A DNA stretch of 64,000 nt. It comes from Sphaerulina vaccinii. Taxonomy: Eukaryota; Ascomycota; Dothideomycetes; Mycosphaerellales; Mycosphaerellaceae. A program made the translations under genes and the position numbers. Positions 45,640 through 56,609 of the stretch are shown here, in pieces (positions within the stretch are counted from its first letter, which is position 1; each line of letters starts with the position of its first letter). Below the pieces are notes generated by a model that was given only the letters and a program-made list of their open reading frames with translations, searched no databases and was not told the DNA's origin. Location of the stretch: contig JAKUDP010000009.1 of assembly GCA_022570795.1 (NCBI GenBank), positions 62,001 through 126,000 on the forward strand, in the 5' to 3' direction.

Positions 45640-48600
45640 CTTTGTAGACCTTACTTATAGTATATAGTTCCTAGTCATAGTTACAGTCAACGCTGCGTTC
45701 AGAACGCGTCTCGCACCAAAAGTGCGAACTCGAGGCAGCCCTAGCGAGAGCGCGCCTATAGTAAGATTATAGTTCTCAGTTAAGGTTATAGTTACTATAG
45801 CAGTTATAGACCTTAGTTCTTAGTCGAGTCGAGCTACCTCAACATAGCGAGACTTAATAGCGATCTACTAGGCGCTCGCGGTCTTAACCCGCGCGCGTCT
45901 ATCCTTAATTGCGAGTCGCTCTTCGGAGCTACTAATATAGATTCTCAAACCCAAGGTCGCTAACTAGAAGGCGACGCATTCTGCTAGCACGCCGACGCAC
46001 TCTACTAATAGTAGCAGGAGATTGCTAACAAGCTCTTAATAATCGAAGAAGAGCCCGACTTTAAGGACAGTCTCAACCTCCTCGAGTATATTACCTACAA
46101 GCACGATAACTTGTTCAACGAAGACCGCACTTAGATTACCTTCGCCGACGTAGCCGGCAAGGAAGTCACGTTGGAAGTCGCTCTTCTTAAGAGTCTATCT
46201 CCCTTCAAGCTTCGAGATATTACTAAGGCAGCACTAGAGGGTGTATATAACGTACTCTATAACATCTTCTACAACTACAAGCTAGCTCTGAACTAGTTGG
46301 CAGTTATTTAGGAAGCTAACAAACTCAATTAATAGAAGAATAAGAACATAGTCGCTTAGTGCGACAGACTCGAGTCTAAGAGAGACACTTTGAGTACTAA
46401 GAAAGAGACGCTAAGTGCCGAAAAGGACGCTTTAGTTATAGAGAAGGATGCAGCTACGACTAAGGTACAGCGACTATAGGATATAATTAATAGAGAGCTC
46501 GGCAACATTATTAACAACAACAGCAAAGCCTTTATAGCCGAGTTGAAGAAGGATATAGAAGGCGTCAAGTAACGTAAGGACTTCTACAAGAATCTATCTA
46601 ATAAACTGCAAGAGAAGGTTGATTAATTAGAGGCTCAAGAAGCTAAGGCTAGTTAAGAAACCTTACTTAAGCTTAGTGTCTTACGCAACGATATTACGGA
46701 TATTACTTAGAAGAACAAGGAACTCGAGGAGCATATCTAGTAGCTCTCTTATCGTAACTTGAGCCCCTTCTTGCGCAGCCGCCTACTAGCTAATAGTGCT
46801 AGTACTAGTGCTAGTAGTAGCGGCGGAGGCGGAGGTAGAAGAGATTCCTCTAAAGGTCGAGGCCGCCGCAACTTACGCTCGCGATCTAGACCTCGCGGCT
46901 GCCGCGATAGCTTATTACGTTTACCTTATATTAGACGCCGTGAAGGAGATGCCTATAGTCCTAACGGAGACCTCCTCTAGCGAGGACGTGGTCGCCGCAT
47001 TAATAATAGTAACACTCTAGGCGCCTAATCTAGCGCGTCGAACTTTACTTAGTATAACGACAGACAGGTCCTTGCTATCAAGGGTAGTCGCGATATCCGC
47101 ACGCTAGACAAGTTCGGCAATAATAGAGAGCTAGCCTTTGATAAGTAGATGCGCAATGTCGAGAACAAGGTTAGTAGTAGTACCTTCTATAATATTAACT
47201 TATTACTCGCCTACGTTTATAGCCTTACTAAGTTGGACATATAGCAACTCCTTGACCTACGCATCCCCTCCCGCATTAATAAGCGAGCTACTGTTGACCC
47301 TTTCAAGTCTCTCGATAAGATGCTAGAGTATATAACCGAGCGCTATAGCTAGCATAACTAAGCTAACTATTTATTCTACGAGTTGTCTACGCTTAAGCAA
47401 GGAGACAAGGAGTTATTTAGCACTTACTATACCAAGTTCTAGAAGTGCCGCGCTTGTGTTTATCTTATAGCCGAGTCCGAGAAGCAGCTGCTCGAAGGCT
47501 CCCTTAACTACTACTATAGCAATCGTCTAATTAATAGCTCTATATGCTACACTCTTAAGGAGTTAACAGATCGCCTATACAACATCTAGGATAGCTTCGC
47601 TCGGCTCGACGCGAACAAGCTAGCTTGTGCCGACAATAACAATAATCGTAGTAGTAGAGGAAACCGAGGTAGCGGCGGAGGTTAGCGTAGAGGTCGTGGA
47701 GGCTCCAACGGTAGAGGCAGCAACAATAACAATAACAATAGCGGCCTGCTTCTATACTCCGATCTGCTAGAGAAGTTCAAGAATCTAAAGCCACTTACTA
47801 ATAATAAGCGCTTTAAACTTATTCGGAGCGGTTACTACCTACGCTGCCGCGAGCATAGTTACTATAGTCGTGATCTAGCTTACGTCTTTAAGAAGTACTA
47901 GATGCTACCACGCGCCAATACTATAAGTACTAATAGTAGCTCTAACACTAATAACGGCGGTTAGGGAAATAGCGAGACCTCTACTTAAGTACGACAAGTA
48001 GAGGTTGCGATAAATCAACGAAGCTAAAGGCGCTTTCTGCTACTATCTAAAAAGAGATAGAAATAGCAGAATTACTAGGTATATTACTAGAGATTACAGA
48101 GCATATTATTATAGACGGCATAGCTAATAATTAGAATGCTAGGCTTTACCTTAATTGTAGAGCTAACTCTCGTTATATTAATTTATCCTTCGTATATAAA
48201 TATAAATAACACTTTACCCTTATCCCCCTCGAACAAGCTAGGCGGCTCGGACTAGCTACTAGCGAACAAGCTTTAGTAGATATCGAGTACGTCGCGAAGA
48301 TAAACCTCAACGTTAGAGGCTACCTTGAACAGTTCCACGCTTTCGTTACTAAGCTAGATCCGGACTACGACATAGTCCTTTGTTATAGGTAGTTCGACTA
48401 ACATTAACTAAGTATTATATAGGCAGAAGGCAGGATAATACTAGACTCTGCCTTGTGCAAGATTAACTATAAGTATACTTTAGCATAGATCTTTCCGGCA
48501 ACTATATATACTTACGTATATAAGGAGAAAGCTATAGACGCCGATATACTAGATATTGCGGAGATTAGCCCTATAATGCTGCAACGCATGTTACGATAGA

Positions 48601-51600
48601 AAGGTACCGAGATTCACGCTATATAGATAGTCGGTTAGGATAAGTAGAAACAGATACCCTTAGATAGGCTAACTGCTTATACTATGAAGGCAGGGAAAGC
48701 TTTTACCTACCACGGTGGATTAGCAGCTATAGTTATCGATAAATATACTCGCTAGGCACAAGTATACGCTATAGCTATAGCAGACTATAAGAAGTTTATA
48801 ACTAGCACGACGAACCTAACTATTTATAATATAGTTAAGGACATGCTACCGAAGGAGTTCCAAGACTTTGTAGCCCTATTCGACCGGAGAGAAGTAGAAA
48901 AGCTTCTACTATATAGACCTAGCATCGACTATGCGATCAAGCTTAAGGACAGTACTATTCTACCCTTCAAACGCCCCTACCCTATATCTTAACGCGAGAA
49001 TAAGGTTATTAAGAAGTAGATTAACGATCAACTCGAGAAGGGCAATATTCGCGGCTTAGTTTCCTCTGCAGCAGCACTAGTTTTTATTATTAAGAAGCTA
49101 AACGGTAGTCTGCGCGTCTGCATTAACTATCGTGGACTTAACGCGTTAATAATCAAGTTACGATATCCTATTCTATTAGTTTAAGAAACCCTAAACCGCA
49201 TCTTAGGCAAGGAATAGTTTACTAAGCTAGACGTTATTGCAGCGTTTAATCGCATCCGTATAGTAGCTAGGGATATATAGAAGACTGCATTTACTACTCG
49301 CTACGGTTAGTTCGAATACGTTGTAATACTATTTGGGGCTTGCAATGCACTAGGCACCTTCTAGAGCTATATTAACGATATATTACGAGACTTCCTCGAT
49401 ATGTTCTACTCTGTATATCTCGATAATTGCCTAGTATTTAGCGACACTCGTGAAGAATATATATAATACGTACAAAAAGTAATATAGAAGCTTCTCGATA
49501 CTAGATTATAACTAGATATTAAGAAGTGTAAGTTCTTCGTCTACGAGACCAAGTACCTTAGTATAATTATTAGCAAAGACGGGGTACGTATAGATCCTAA
49601 GAAAATCGCTACGATTGTGGCATAGGAGACTCCTACCTATGTTAAGGACGTATAGGCCTTCCTTGGCTTTAGCAACTTCTACCGCAAGTTTATCGATAAG
49701 TTTAGCCGCATTGTAGCACTATTAACAGCTCTAACGAGGAAGGCTAGTAATAGTAAGGCCTTAGATAAGAAGGGCTATATTAAGTTTATATAGACTACTA
49801 AATGCGAGAAGGCTTTCAAGAACCTCAAGCAAGCCTTCGCAGCCAACCTAATATTAGAAATATACTACGTAGGGTAGCAGACAGTCGTAGAAACTAATGC
49901 GTCTAACTATATTACTATAGCTATGCTTTTATAGCTCTACCCCGTTACTAAGAAGTAGAAGCCGGTTGCGTATATATCTAAGAAGATAAGTCCTATAGAG
50001 TGCAACTATGAGATCTACGACAAGGAACTCCTCGCTATTGTTCTAGCCTTTAAAGAATAGCGTCCGGAGCTTATAGCGGAGGGGGGAGAAGCAGATAGCG
50101 ACTTCGAACGCTTCGATAGTAACGATTACGTCCGAGTACTATCTAACTATAAGAACTTGGAGTATTTTATAACTACTAAGTAGCTTAACAGACGACAAGC
50201 CCGTTAGGCTAAGTTCTTGTCGCAGTTCAACTTCAAGATTACGTATAGACCTGGCTTGCAAGGCACCAAACCTAATAGCTTAACACGACGATCCTAAGAC
50301 CTACCTACTTTGCTAGATAATCTAAGAGTTCTATACTAATAGTAGATAATCCTTAGCCCTAACAGACTAGATATTATACTAAAGGCGGCAGCGATAAACC
50401 TAATAGAAGATAAGGATATCGGTAGTAACAAGATCGCCGACGTTATAGCTATAGAGAACATAGATCTGCCGATAGCAATTAAATAGCTATACTAAGAGAA
50501 GCTAGTCTAACAAGCGCTTAAAGAACTATTACTTAGGCAGACAGCTAGTTTCCTTCGACAACACAAGATAGATCAAGCATTAGTAATAGTGCGCGATTAG
50601 AGGATATATATCGCTAATAGGTTCGGAGAAGCTAGTATATTTATACTACTAACGGATTCTAAGATTATGCACCTAATACGAACCTTCGTAATTAAGGATT
50701 GCTATAGTATATTAGCTACTAGACACCCTAGCATTGCGAAGACGTTCGGCCTCTTGACGCGCTCCTATATATAGCTATTCGCATAGCAGATAGTAAAGCG
50801 ATTTATCCGTAACTGCAAGGTATATAGAACTACAAAAGCAACTACTCAAGTATATAGTAGCCTGCTTGCACTATTGCCTATACCGTACCGACTATAGCAA
50901 TATATCGTAATAGACTTTATTATTAAGCTACTACCCTTAAAGAGCAAGATTAATAGAGTAGTATATAAGAATATCTTAATAGCAACCTGCCGCTTAACTA
51001 AAGAGCGGTATGCTATCCCTATATATCGGCTTAACGCTCCTTATATCGCGTTAGTATTCCTTAAGAATATCTTCGTAAGATATAGCGCGCCAGAGTCTAT
51101 TATAATTAATAGAGGAACTAACTAGTTGTCGGCTTTCTTTAAGCGCTTCTATAAGCTTCTAGATATTAAGTAGAAACCTTCGACAGCTTTCTACCTAGAA
51201 ACAGATAGATAGTCTAAGAATACGAACAAGGGTATTAAGTAGTATCTCCGAGCCTTCTGCAACTACGCTTAAGACGACTAGGTTGACCTTCTGCCTATTA
51301 GTAAGCTAGCAATTAATAACTACGACTTAGAGACTATAGGAGTATTACCTTTCTTCGCTACTAGAGGATACAATACTAGACTACCTGTTATTAATGCTTA
51401 GTCTAACATGCTAGTACTTCTATACAAACAATAGCTAGACGCCCAGGCTGCTAGCGACTTTAGCGAGCGTATTGCCGACATTTACGAGTATGCCCGGGAA
51501 CATATATACTTGGCGCAGGCCAGATAGGCAGACAATGCTAATAGCGGCCGCATACTAGCTCTAATCTATCGTAAAGATAACCTAGTATATATAGCTACTC

Positions 51601-52673
51601 GCAACTAGGGCACGGACTGTGATGCCAAGAAGCTTGATTACAAATTCTCTAGGCTACACAAAGTTCTTCGCGTTCTACTATATAACGTATACTATATCGA
51701 CCTTCTACTAGATATATAGAAGTACCCTATCTTCTACTCGAACCTCCTATAGTCCGCCGACGACGACCCTCTACCTAGTCAAACCTCGCCGGCCGACGGC
51801 CCTCCGCTACTAATTCACGTTTACCGAGAAGGAGATAATAGAGGAGACCTCGAGCACGAGGTAGAAGAGATCGTAGCAGCAGAAACTCGGAGGCCGATAC
51901 GTATATAGTAGAAAGAGCTTAGTAAGCAACTAATACCGATATTTAAGGTAAAGTAGGTTAGTTATAACAAGCTAATATAGGAGCCTAAGAGTTACTTCGA
52001 AGGCGCACCTAACAAGGTAGTATCTTTTCGTGCGAAGTTACTAAATAGCGTATCTAATGCACCTCCTTACCTACCGACGACGGAAGTTAAGTACTTTACA
52101 ACTAGTCTAGAACCAGACTCGCGCGTGGATTCGCAACGAGTAACTCGCGCGTCGGTCAAGGTAGTAGATTAGAAGCACTATACGCTAAGTCTTTAAGGGG
52201 ATAGCCTAGCTCTTGCACCGAGTTCACACTTACTACGAGGCTCTGCTACTAGCTTTAGTAGCCAAGATACTACAAACACAAACGCACTAGTAGACGCTAG
52301 TAGTCACGTAGTAGATGCTATTAACGAGCGCAATATTTCAGATCGCAACACCTATATTAGCAATACTAACCTAAATATAATCGAAAGCAATAACGCAGTC
52401 TTTGCTAACTTAAACCTTATATTACCGGAAGAGCTCTTACGTCCGATATAGAGCGGAGGCAGGGCCGGACTAATTATAGGACAAGAAGATACTGTTAGTA
52501 CTTAGAAGGAATAGAATACAAAATATAGCTTAAACGACGATTTGGATAAAGAAGATAATTTAGATAATAGATTAGATAATAACGTCGCCTTTGCATACGT
52601 AATGCGAGCAGCTTAACGTTATAGATATGTATTAGAGCCTCTGCGGACAGAGGCTGTTTTGAGGAGGGGGTAG

Positions 52674-52856
52674 TATTATAACCTAACACCTGCCTGCCTA
52701 CCTATATTTACTTGTAACTATTATATACACGCGGCTAGGCCCGATGCGGCTAGCGCGCTTGGCGCTTTTCTTATACTTACTCGTTCGCGCCCTCGCGCTC
52801 CTCTTAGATACTTTGTCTACAACCTGATTTACTACGCTACTATTTATAACGTTATA
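52674..52856 (+). repeat. Gypsy 3' LTR
   Basis: 183 bases matching the 5' LTR. A purine-rich tract (GAGGAGGGGG at 52661-52670) lies just upstream and would prime plus-strand synthesis. Confidence 0.85.
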
Positions 52857-52935
52857 CTTAATAAGTTATCGAGATTTAGAATAGAATATAAGTACTAGAA
52901 TATAGGGTAGAATAACTATCTAGCCTAAGTAGGAG

Positions 52936-53186
52936 TATTAGAAAGTATAGTCTAGTTAGACTATCTAAGAGATACCCTCTTAGGGATTAGATTATATAAT
53001 ATATATTATATAATAGTAGGTTACGTAGCTTATCTAATACTCTATATCTTAGAAGGAGATACAACCTATAACTAACTAACTAATATAATTAATATAGTTA
53101 GTTCCTATCTAACGCTTCTACTTCTATTATATATTAAGACCCTTTCTATATATTATAAATATATATATTATCGTCCTATTTCGATA
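52936..53186 (+). repeat. Copia LTR copy, internal
   Basis: 251 bases, the usual LTR with a 4-base ACTA repeat expansion. It ends TTTCGATA, unlike the outer pair which end AATTCGATA, so it matches the Copia B type. Confidence 0.8.
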
Positions 53187-54361
53187 GATTCGATTAATTA
53201 GAAATCGACCTATACCTACTTATCTATAGAGAAAAAAGAATTATAGTCCTAACCTATATAGATAATATACCTATTATAGTACTAGAACTAAAAGATATTC
53301 TCTAGTTTAAAAAATAGCTTAGTAAGGTTTTTAAAATTAAGAATCTAAAGGAGCTAGAAAAGATTCTTAGAATAAAGATAATAAAGGATAGAGTTATAGA
53401 AACTCTAAAGCTTAATTAAGAATACTATATCTAAAAGAACTTTATAAGGCTAAATATAACTAAGGAAAATACCTATCTAACTCTCTTACTAATAGATAGT
53501 TATAAAAGCCTTACTAAGGTAATTCTATCTAATAAAAGATATATAAAATAGAAGTACTAAAGCTAGATAGATATATAGATATAGCTAATAGTTATAATAA
53601 AACTAGATATTACTTTCGCTTTTAGTAGACTAAGCTTATATATAGCTAACCTAATAAGAGGATATATAAATACTTTAAAGAAACTAGTAAGATACCTTAG
53701 GTCGTCCCTAGACCTAGAACTTATATTTAGAAAAAGTAGTAGAAGCCTTATTAGATATTTAGACTCTAACTATATAATAGATAAAATAGATAGAGTTTTA
53801 ATCCTAGAATCTATCTTCTTCCTCTATAGAGTACTAGTATCTTAGATAAGTAAGAAGTAGAAGTCTATAGCAATATTAACTATAGAGGCTAAGTATATAG
53901 CTCTAAATATATATACTAAGCAATCTCAATTCCTAGTAGTACTTCTAAAAGAAATAGACTATATAGAGTTAGTAGGAGAGTATTCTTTTTAACTACTTAT
54001 TAAAGCAAACTCTAATATAGTAAATAAACTTAGACCTATTTAGATTATAGAGGATAACTAAGTATCTCTAACCCTAGTTAAGGATACCTATACCTATAAG
54101 AGATTAAAATATATTAATATAGCTTATAATAATATTAGGAGACTCTAGTAGCAAAGGAAGATAGTAGTAGTATATATTCTAATAAAAAAGATAGTTATAG
54201 ATAGGTTAACTAAGCTAAAGAATAGTCCCTAATTCTAGAAGTTTATAAGATAACTCTAGCTTATATAAATAGCTCTTCTATACTTAATAAGTTATCGAGA
54301 TTTGGAATAGAATATAAGTACTAGAATATAGAGTAGAAGGACTATCTAGCCTAAGTAGAAA
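53187..54361 (+). repeat. truncated Copia pol segment, tandem block 1
   Basis: 1175 bases collinear with the RT-RNase H end of Copia A (from about 44346). It joins abruptly to the end of the preceding LTR, with no 5' half of the element between. Confidence 0.8.
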
Positions 54362-54608
54362 TATTAGAAAGTATAGTCTAGTTAGACTATCTAAGAGATA
54401 ACCTCTTAGGGATTAGATTATATAATATACGTCACGTGGCAGTAGGTCACGTGACTCATCTAATGCTCTATATCTTAGAAGGAGATGCAACCTATAACTA
54501 ACTAATATAATTAATATAGTTAGTTTCTATCTAATACTTCTATTTCTATTATATATTAAAACTCTTTCTATATATTATAGGTATATATATTATCGTTCTA
54601 TTTCGATA
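54362..54608 (+). repeat. Copia LTR copy retaining CACGTG
   Basis: 247 bases. Positions 54428-54458 keep CACGTG twice and CA/TG dinucleotides that are TA in the other copies, so this copy is the least mutated in that stretch. Confidence 0.8.
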
Positions 54609-55107
54609 GTCTATAGTAATATTAACTATAGAGGCTAAGTATATAGCTCTAAATATATATACTAAGTAATTTTAATTTCTAGTAGTACTTCTAAAGGAAA
54701 TAGACTATATAGAGTTAGTAGGAAAGTATTCTTTTTAACTACTTATTAAAGCGAACTCTAATATAGTAAATAAAATTAGACCTATTTAGATTATAGGAGA
54801 TAACTAAGTATCTCTAACTCTAGTTAAGAATACCTATACCTATAAGAGATTAAAATATATTAATATAGCTTATAATAATATTAGGAGACTCTAGTAGCAA
54901 AGGAAGATAGTAGTAGTATATATTCTAATAAAAGAGATAGTTATAAATAGGTTAACTAAGCCGAAGAATAGTCCCTAATTCTAGGAATTTATAAGACAAC
55001 TCTAGCTTATATAAATAGCTTTTCTATACTTAATAAGTTATCGAGATTTGGAATAGAATATAAGTACTAGAATATAGGGTAGAAGAACTATCTAGCCTAA
55101 GTAGGAG
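54609..55107 (+). repeat. truncated Copia pol segment, tandem block 2
   Basis: 499 bases collinear with the RNase H end of Copia A from about 45033. It again joins directly to an LTR end. Confidence 0.8.
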
Positions 55108-55354
55108 TATTAGAAAGTATAGTCTAGTTAGACTATCTAAAAGATACCTTTTTAGGGATTAGATTATATAATATATATTATATAGTAGTAGGTTATATAA
55201 CTTATCTAATGCTCTACATCTTAGGAGGAGATGCAACCTGTATCTAACTAATATAATTAATATAGTTGGTTCCTATCTAATACTTCTACTTCTATTATAT
55301 ATTAAGACCCTTCCTATATATTGTAGGTATGTGTATTGTCGTCCCAATTCGATA
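55108..55354 (+). repeat. Copia A 3' LTR (outer)
   Basis: 247 bases ending AATTCGATA like the 5' LTR at 34303. It is followed by TAAGT, the same five bases that precede the 5' LTR. Confidence 0.82.
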
Positions 55355-55389
55355 TAAGTAGCTATATATAGTTAATCTAGTATTCACTT

Positions 55390-55462
55390 TATTGTTAATA
55401 TATAATTATCGTTAGTCTGTGCAGTACCGCCTTCGGCGGTCTGCGTTGTTACGTAGCACGGA
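55390..55462 (-). repeat. right terminal inverted repeat
   Basis: This is the inverted copy of 33752-33822. It keeps CpA/TpG-containing bases such as ACGTAACAAC where the left copy reads ATATAACAT, consistent with C-to-T changes on the left. Confidence 0.85.
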
Positions 55463-55464
55463 TA

Positions 55465-55987
55465 GTCCGGCGACCGTTGCAGAAGGGAAGAGCAGCCAGG
55501 TATGTCAATGTCATCTTTCTGGGCTGATCAAAACACAAGATTGACACGAAGCGAGCAGAACGAATGCCATTCCGATGGCAAGCGAAGCTGTACCAAACGT
55601 GGATAACAAGATGTCGTTGTTGCTCGAAGCTGTCTTGACATCAAAGCATCACCAATGGCAATGACTTACGTGCTGTCCCACAGAGCCAGACGATCATTAC
55701 AGGACATGCAGGACATGAAATGGTTACAAATATGTGTGCTCAACATTCCAGCAGTCTTGAGCAAAAGCGCACATAAAAGCGAGCAGAACAATCGTCTAGG
55801 CCGCATAATCTCAAGAGATAGTCGCAACTTTGGCTGAACCAGTTTGATTCTTTCACCGAGTCGGTATGTCTTTAGCCGAAGCGTCACAAATGGTGACGAC
55901 TTGCTCACTTGACTATACCATCGGACGACTGTTAAGAACCACTCTTTCCTATTAGGTCATGTATGTCAATCGCGACCTGAACAGTAA
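55465..55987. other. unique sequence between two transposable elements
   Basis: About 520 bases of ordinary composition. Short frames (55655-55837 plus and 55666-55908 minus) show no motif. There is no sign of RIP here, so the mutation does not spread much beyond the repeats. Confidence 0.4.
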
Positions 55988-56431
55988 TGTTGATGCCAGT
56001 AGGTAAACTGCGCTATTTCAGGAAATCGGCCTTGTTCGTAAGCCTGATTTCGTGAAACAGGCGGTAGTTTGTGATTCGTCTAGCTTTTATAAAACGAGGC
56101 CTGTTTTCATGAAATAGAGGTCTTCTCGTAAAGCCTGAATAGTCAACGTCGATAAGGCTAACGAGGTCCAAGGACGATGGCAAGGTCTGTACTACCTATA
56201 TAACGACGACGACTATAGAGTACGCGTCGTAGGAGCGTAGTCCGAAGAATCAACGACGTACGAAGACTGAATCTACGCACCCTGCACGAGCGGCACGCTT
56301 TACGAAACAGACTCTATTTCATGAAAACAGCCTTATGCATATAAAAAGATGCGCTTAGCGAAACAGGGCTTATTCCTTAGAAAATAGTGGCCATTTCATG
56401 AAATAGCGCGGTTTACGAGATAACGTCAACA
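55988..56431. mobile_element. MITE-like element with inverted ends and repeated palindromes
   Basis: The ends TGTTGATG...GTAAACTGCGCTATTTCA and the reverse complement of the right end, TGTTGACG...GTAAACCGCGCTATTTCA, match over about 43 bases with gaps. Inside, TTTCATGAAA or a one-base variant occurs at 56016, 56048, 56105, 56317 and 56394. No frame or transposase is present. No clear target-site duplication was found, so the exact ends are uncertain. Confidence 0.55.
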
Positions 56432-56609
56432 CCGAGGATTCCAGAAGAAAGGGACTGGCCGGCTGCAAGTGTTCGGTATCGACAATGCTGGGCATATGGC
56501 TGCAGGAGATCAGAAAGAGGGTGTTTCTTCGATTGTGAGAGAGTGGTTCCAGACAAGATCGTAGCTACTCAGCCTATCTGCTTGGCCTAGCCCAGTGTAA
56601 TCGAGTCGA

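Larger units (their letters stand above)
45457..52856 (+). mobile_element. Ty3/Gypsy LTR retrotransposon, inserted in Copia A
   Basis: 7.4 kb with 183-base LTRs and CTTAA duplicated on both sides (45452-45456 and 52857-52861). The intact empty site is visible in the tandem Copia copies near 54285 and 55027. Order is gag (about 45840-47990, including a Cys/His-rich end near 47840), protease, RT (LRVCINYRGLNA near 49113, YLDNCLVFSD near 49415), RNase H (VETNASNY near 49888), integrase (VIDFIIKLLP near 50908) and a long tail. The LTR is GC-rich and keeps CpG. TAG codons interrupt all frames, so it is dead. Confidence 0.88.
34303..55354 (+). mobile_element. Copia-type LTR retrotransposon A (outer), RIP-degraded, carrying nested insertions
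   Basis: 247-base LTRs at 34303 and 55108 both end AATTCGATA, and TAAGT flanks the element on both sides (34298-34302 and 55355-55359). A primer-binding site like initiator-Met tRNA complement, GGTTATAAGCC, follows the 5' LTR at 34550. Coding order is gag (34560-35447), then integrase and reverse transcriptase (41180-44500), then RNase H (44500-45456). Degenerate motifs can still be read, such as VDINNIFIKSSL (RT) near 44178, LTYIDNIP near 44420 and EAKYIAL near 45055. Many TAG and TAA codons break all frames. It is interrupted by Copia B and by a Gypsy element and ends in two extra pol-LTR blocks. Confidence 0.85.
33752..55462. mobile_element. short TIR DNA element (MITE-like), split by nested retrotransposons
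   Basis: The two ends carry a 71/73-base inverted repeat starting TCCGTGCTA, and both sides are flanked by TA (33750-33751 and 55463-55464). The identical TA fits a Tc1/mariner-type target duplication, but two bases can match by chance. Removing the Copia insertion at 34303-55354 leaves about 0.65 kb, too small for a transposase, so the element is non-autonomous. Its interior (33823-34302 and 55360-55389) is AT-rich with no frame. Inside each TIR is a GC-rich hairpin built on CCGCCGAAGGCGG. Confidence 0.75.

Noticed and set aside
46356..47326. Short open frames of 60-74 codons in the Gypsy region
   Set aside because: They lie inside the damaged gag region, partly in the wrong strand or phase, and carry no independent motif.
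52495..52689. 64-codon minus-strand frame spanning the Gypsy LTR start
   Set aside because: It crosses the polypurine tract and LTR boundary on the wrong strand.
33752..55462. Centromere or giant Starship-type element
   Set aside because: All sequence is explained by nested LTR elements and a small TIR element. No tyrosine-recombinase captain gene or cargo genes were seen, and the size is small for a centromere.
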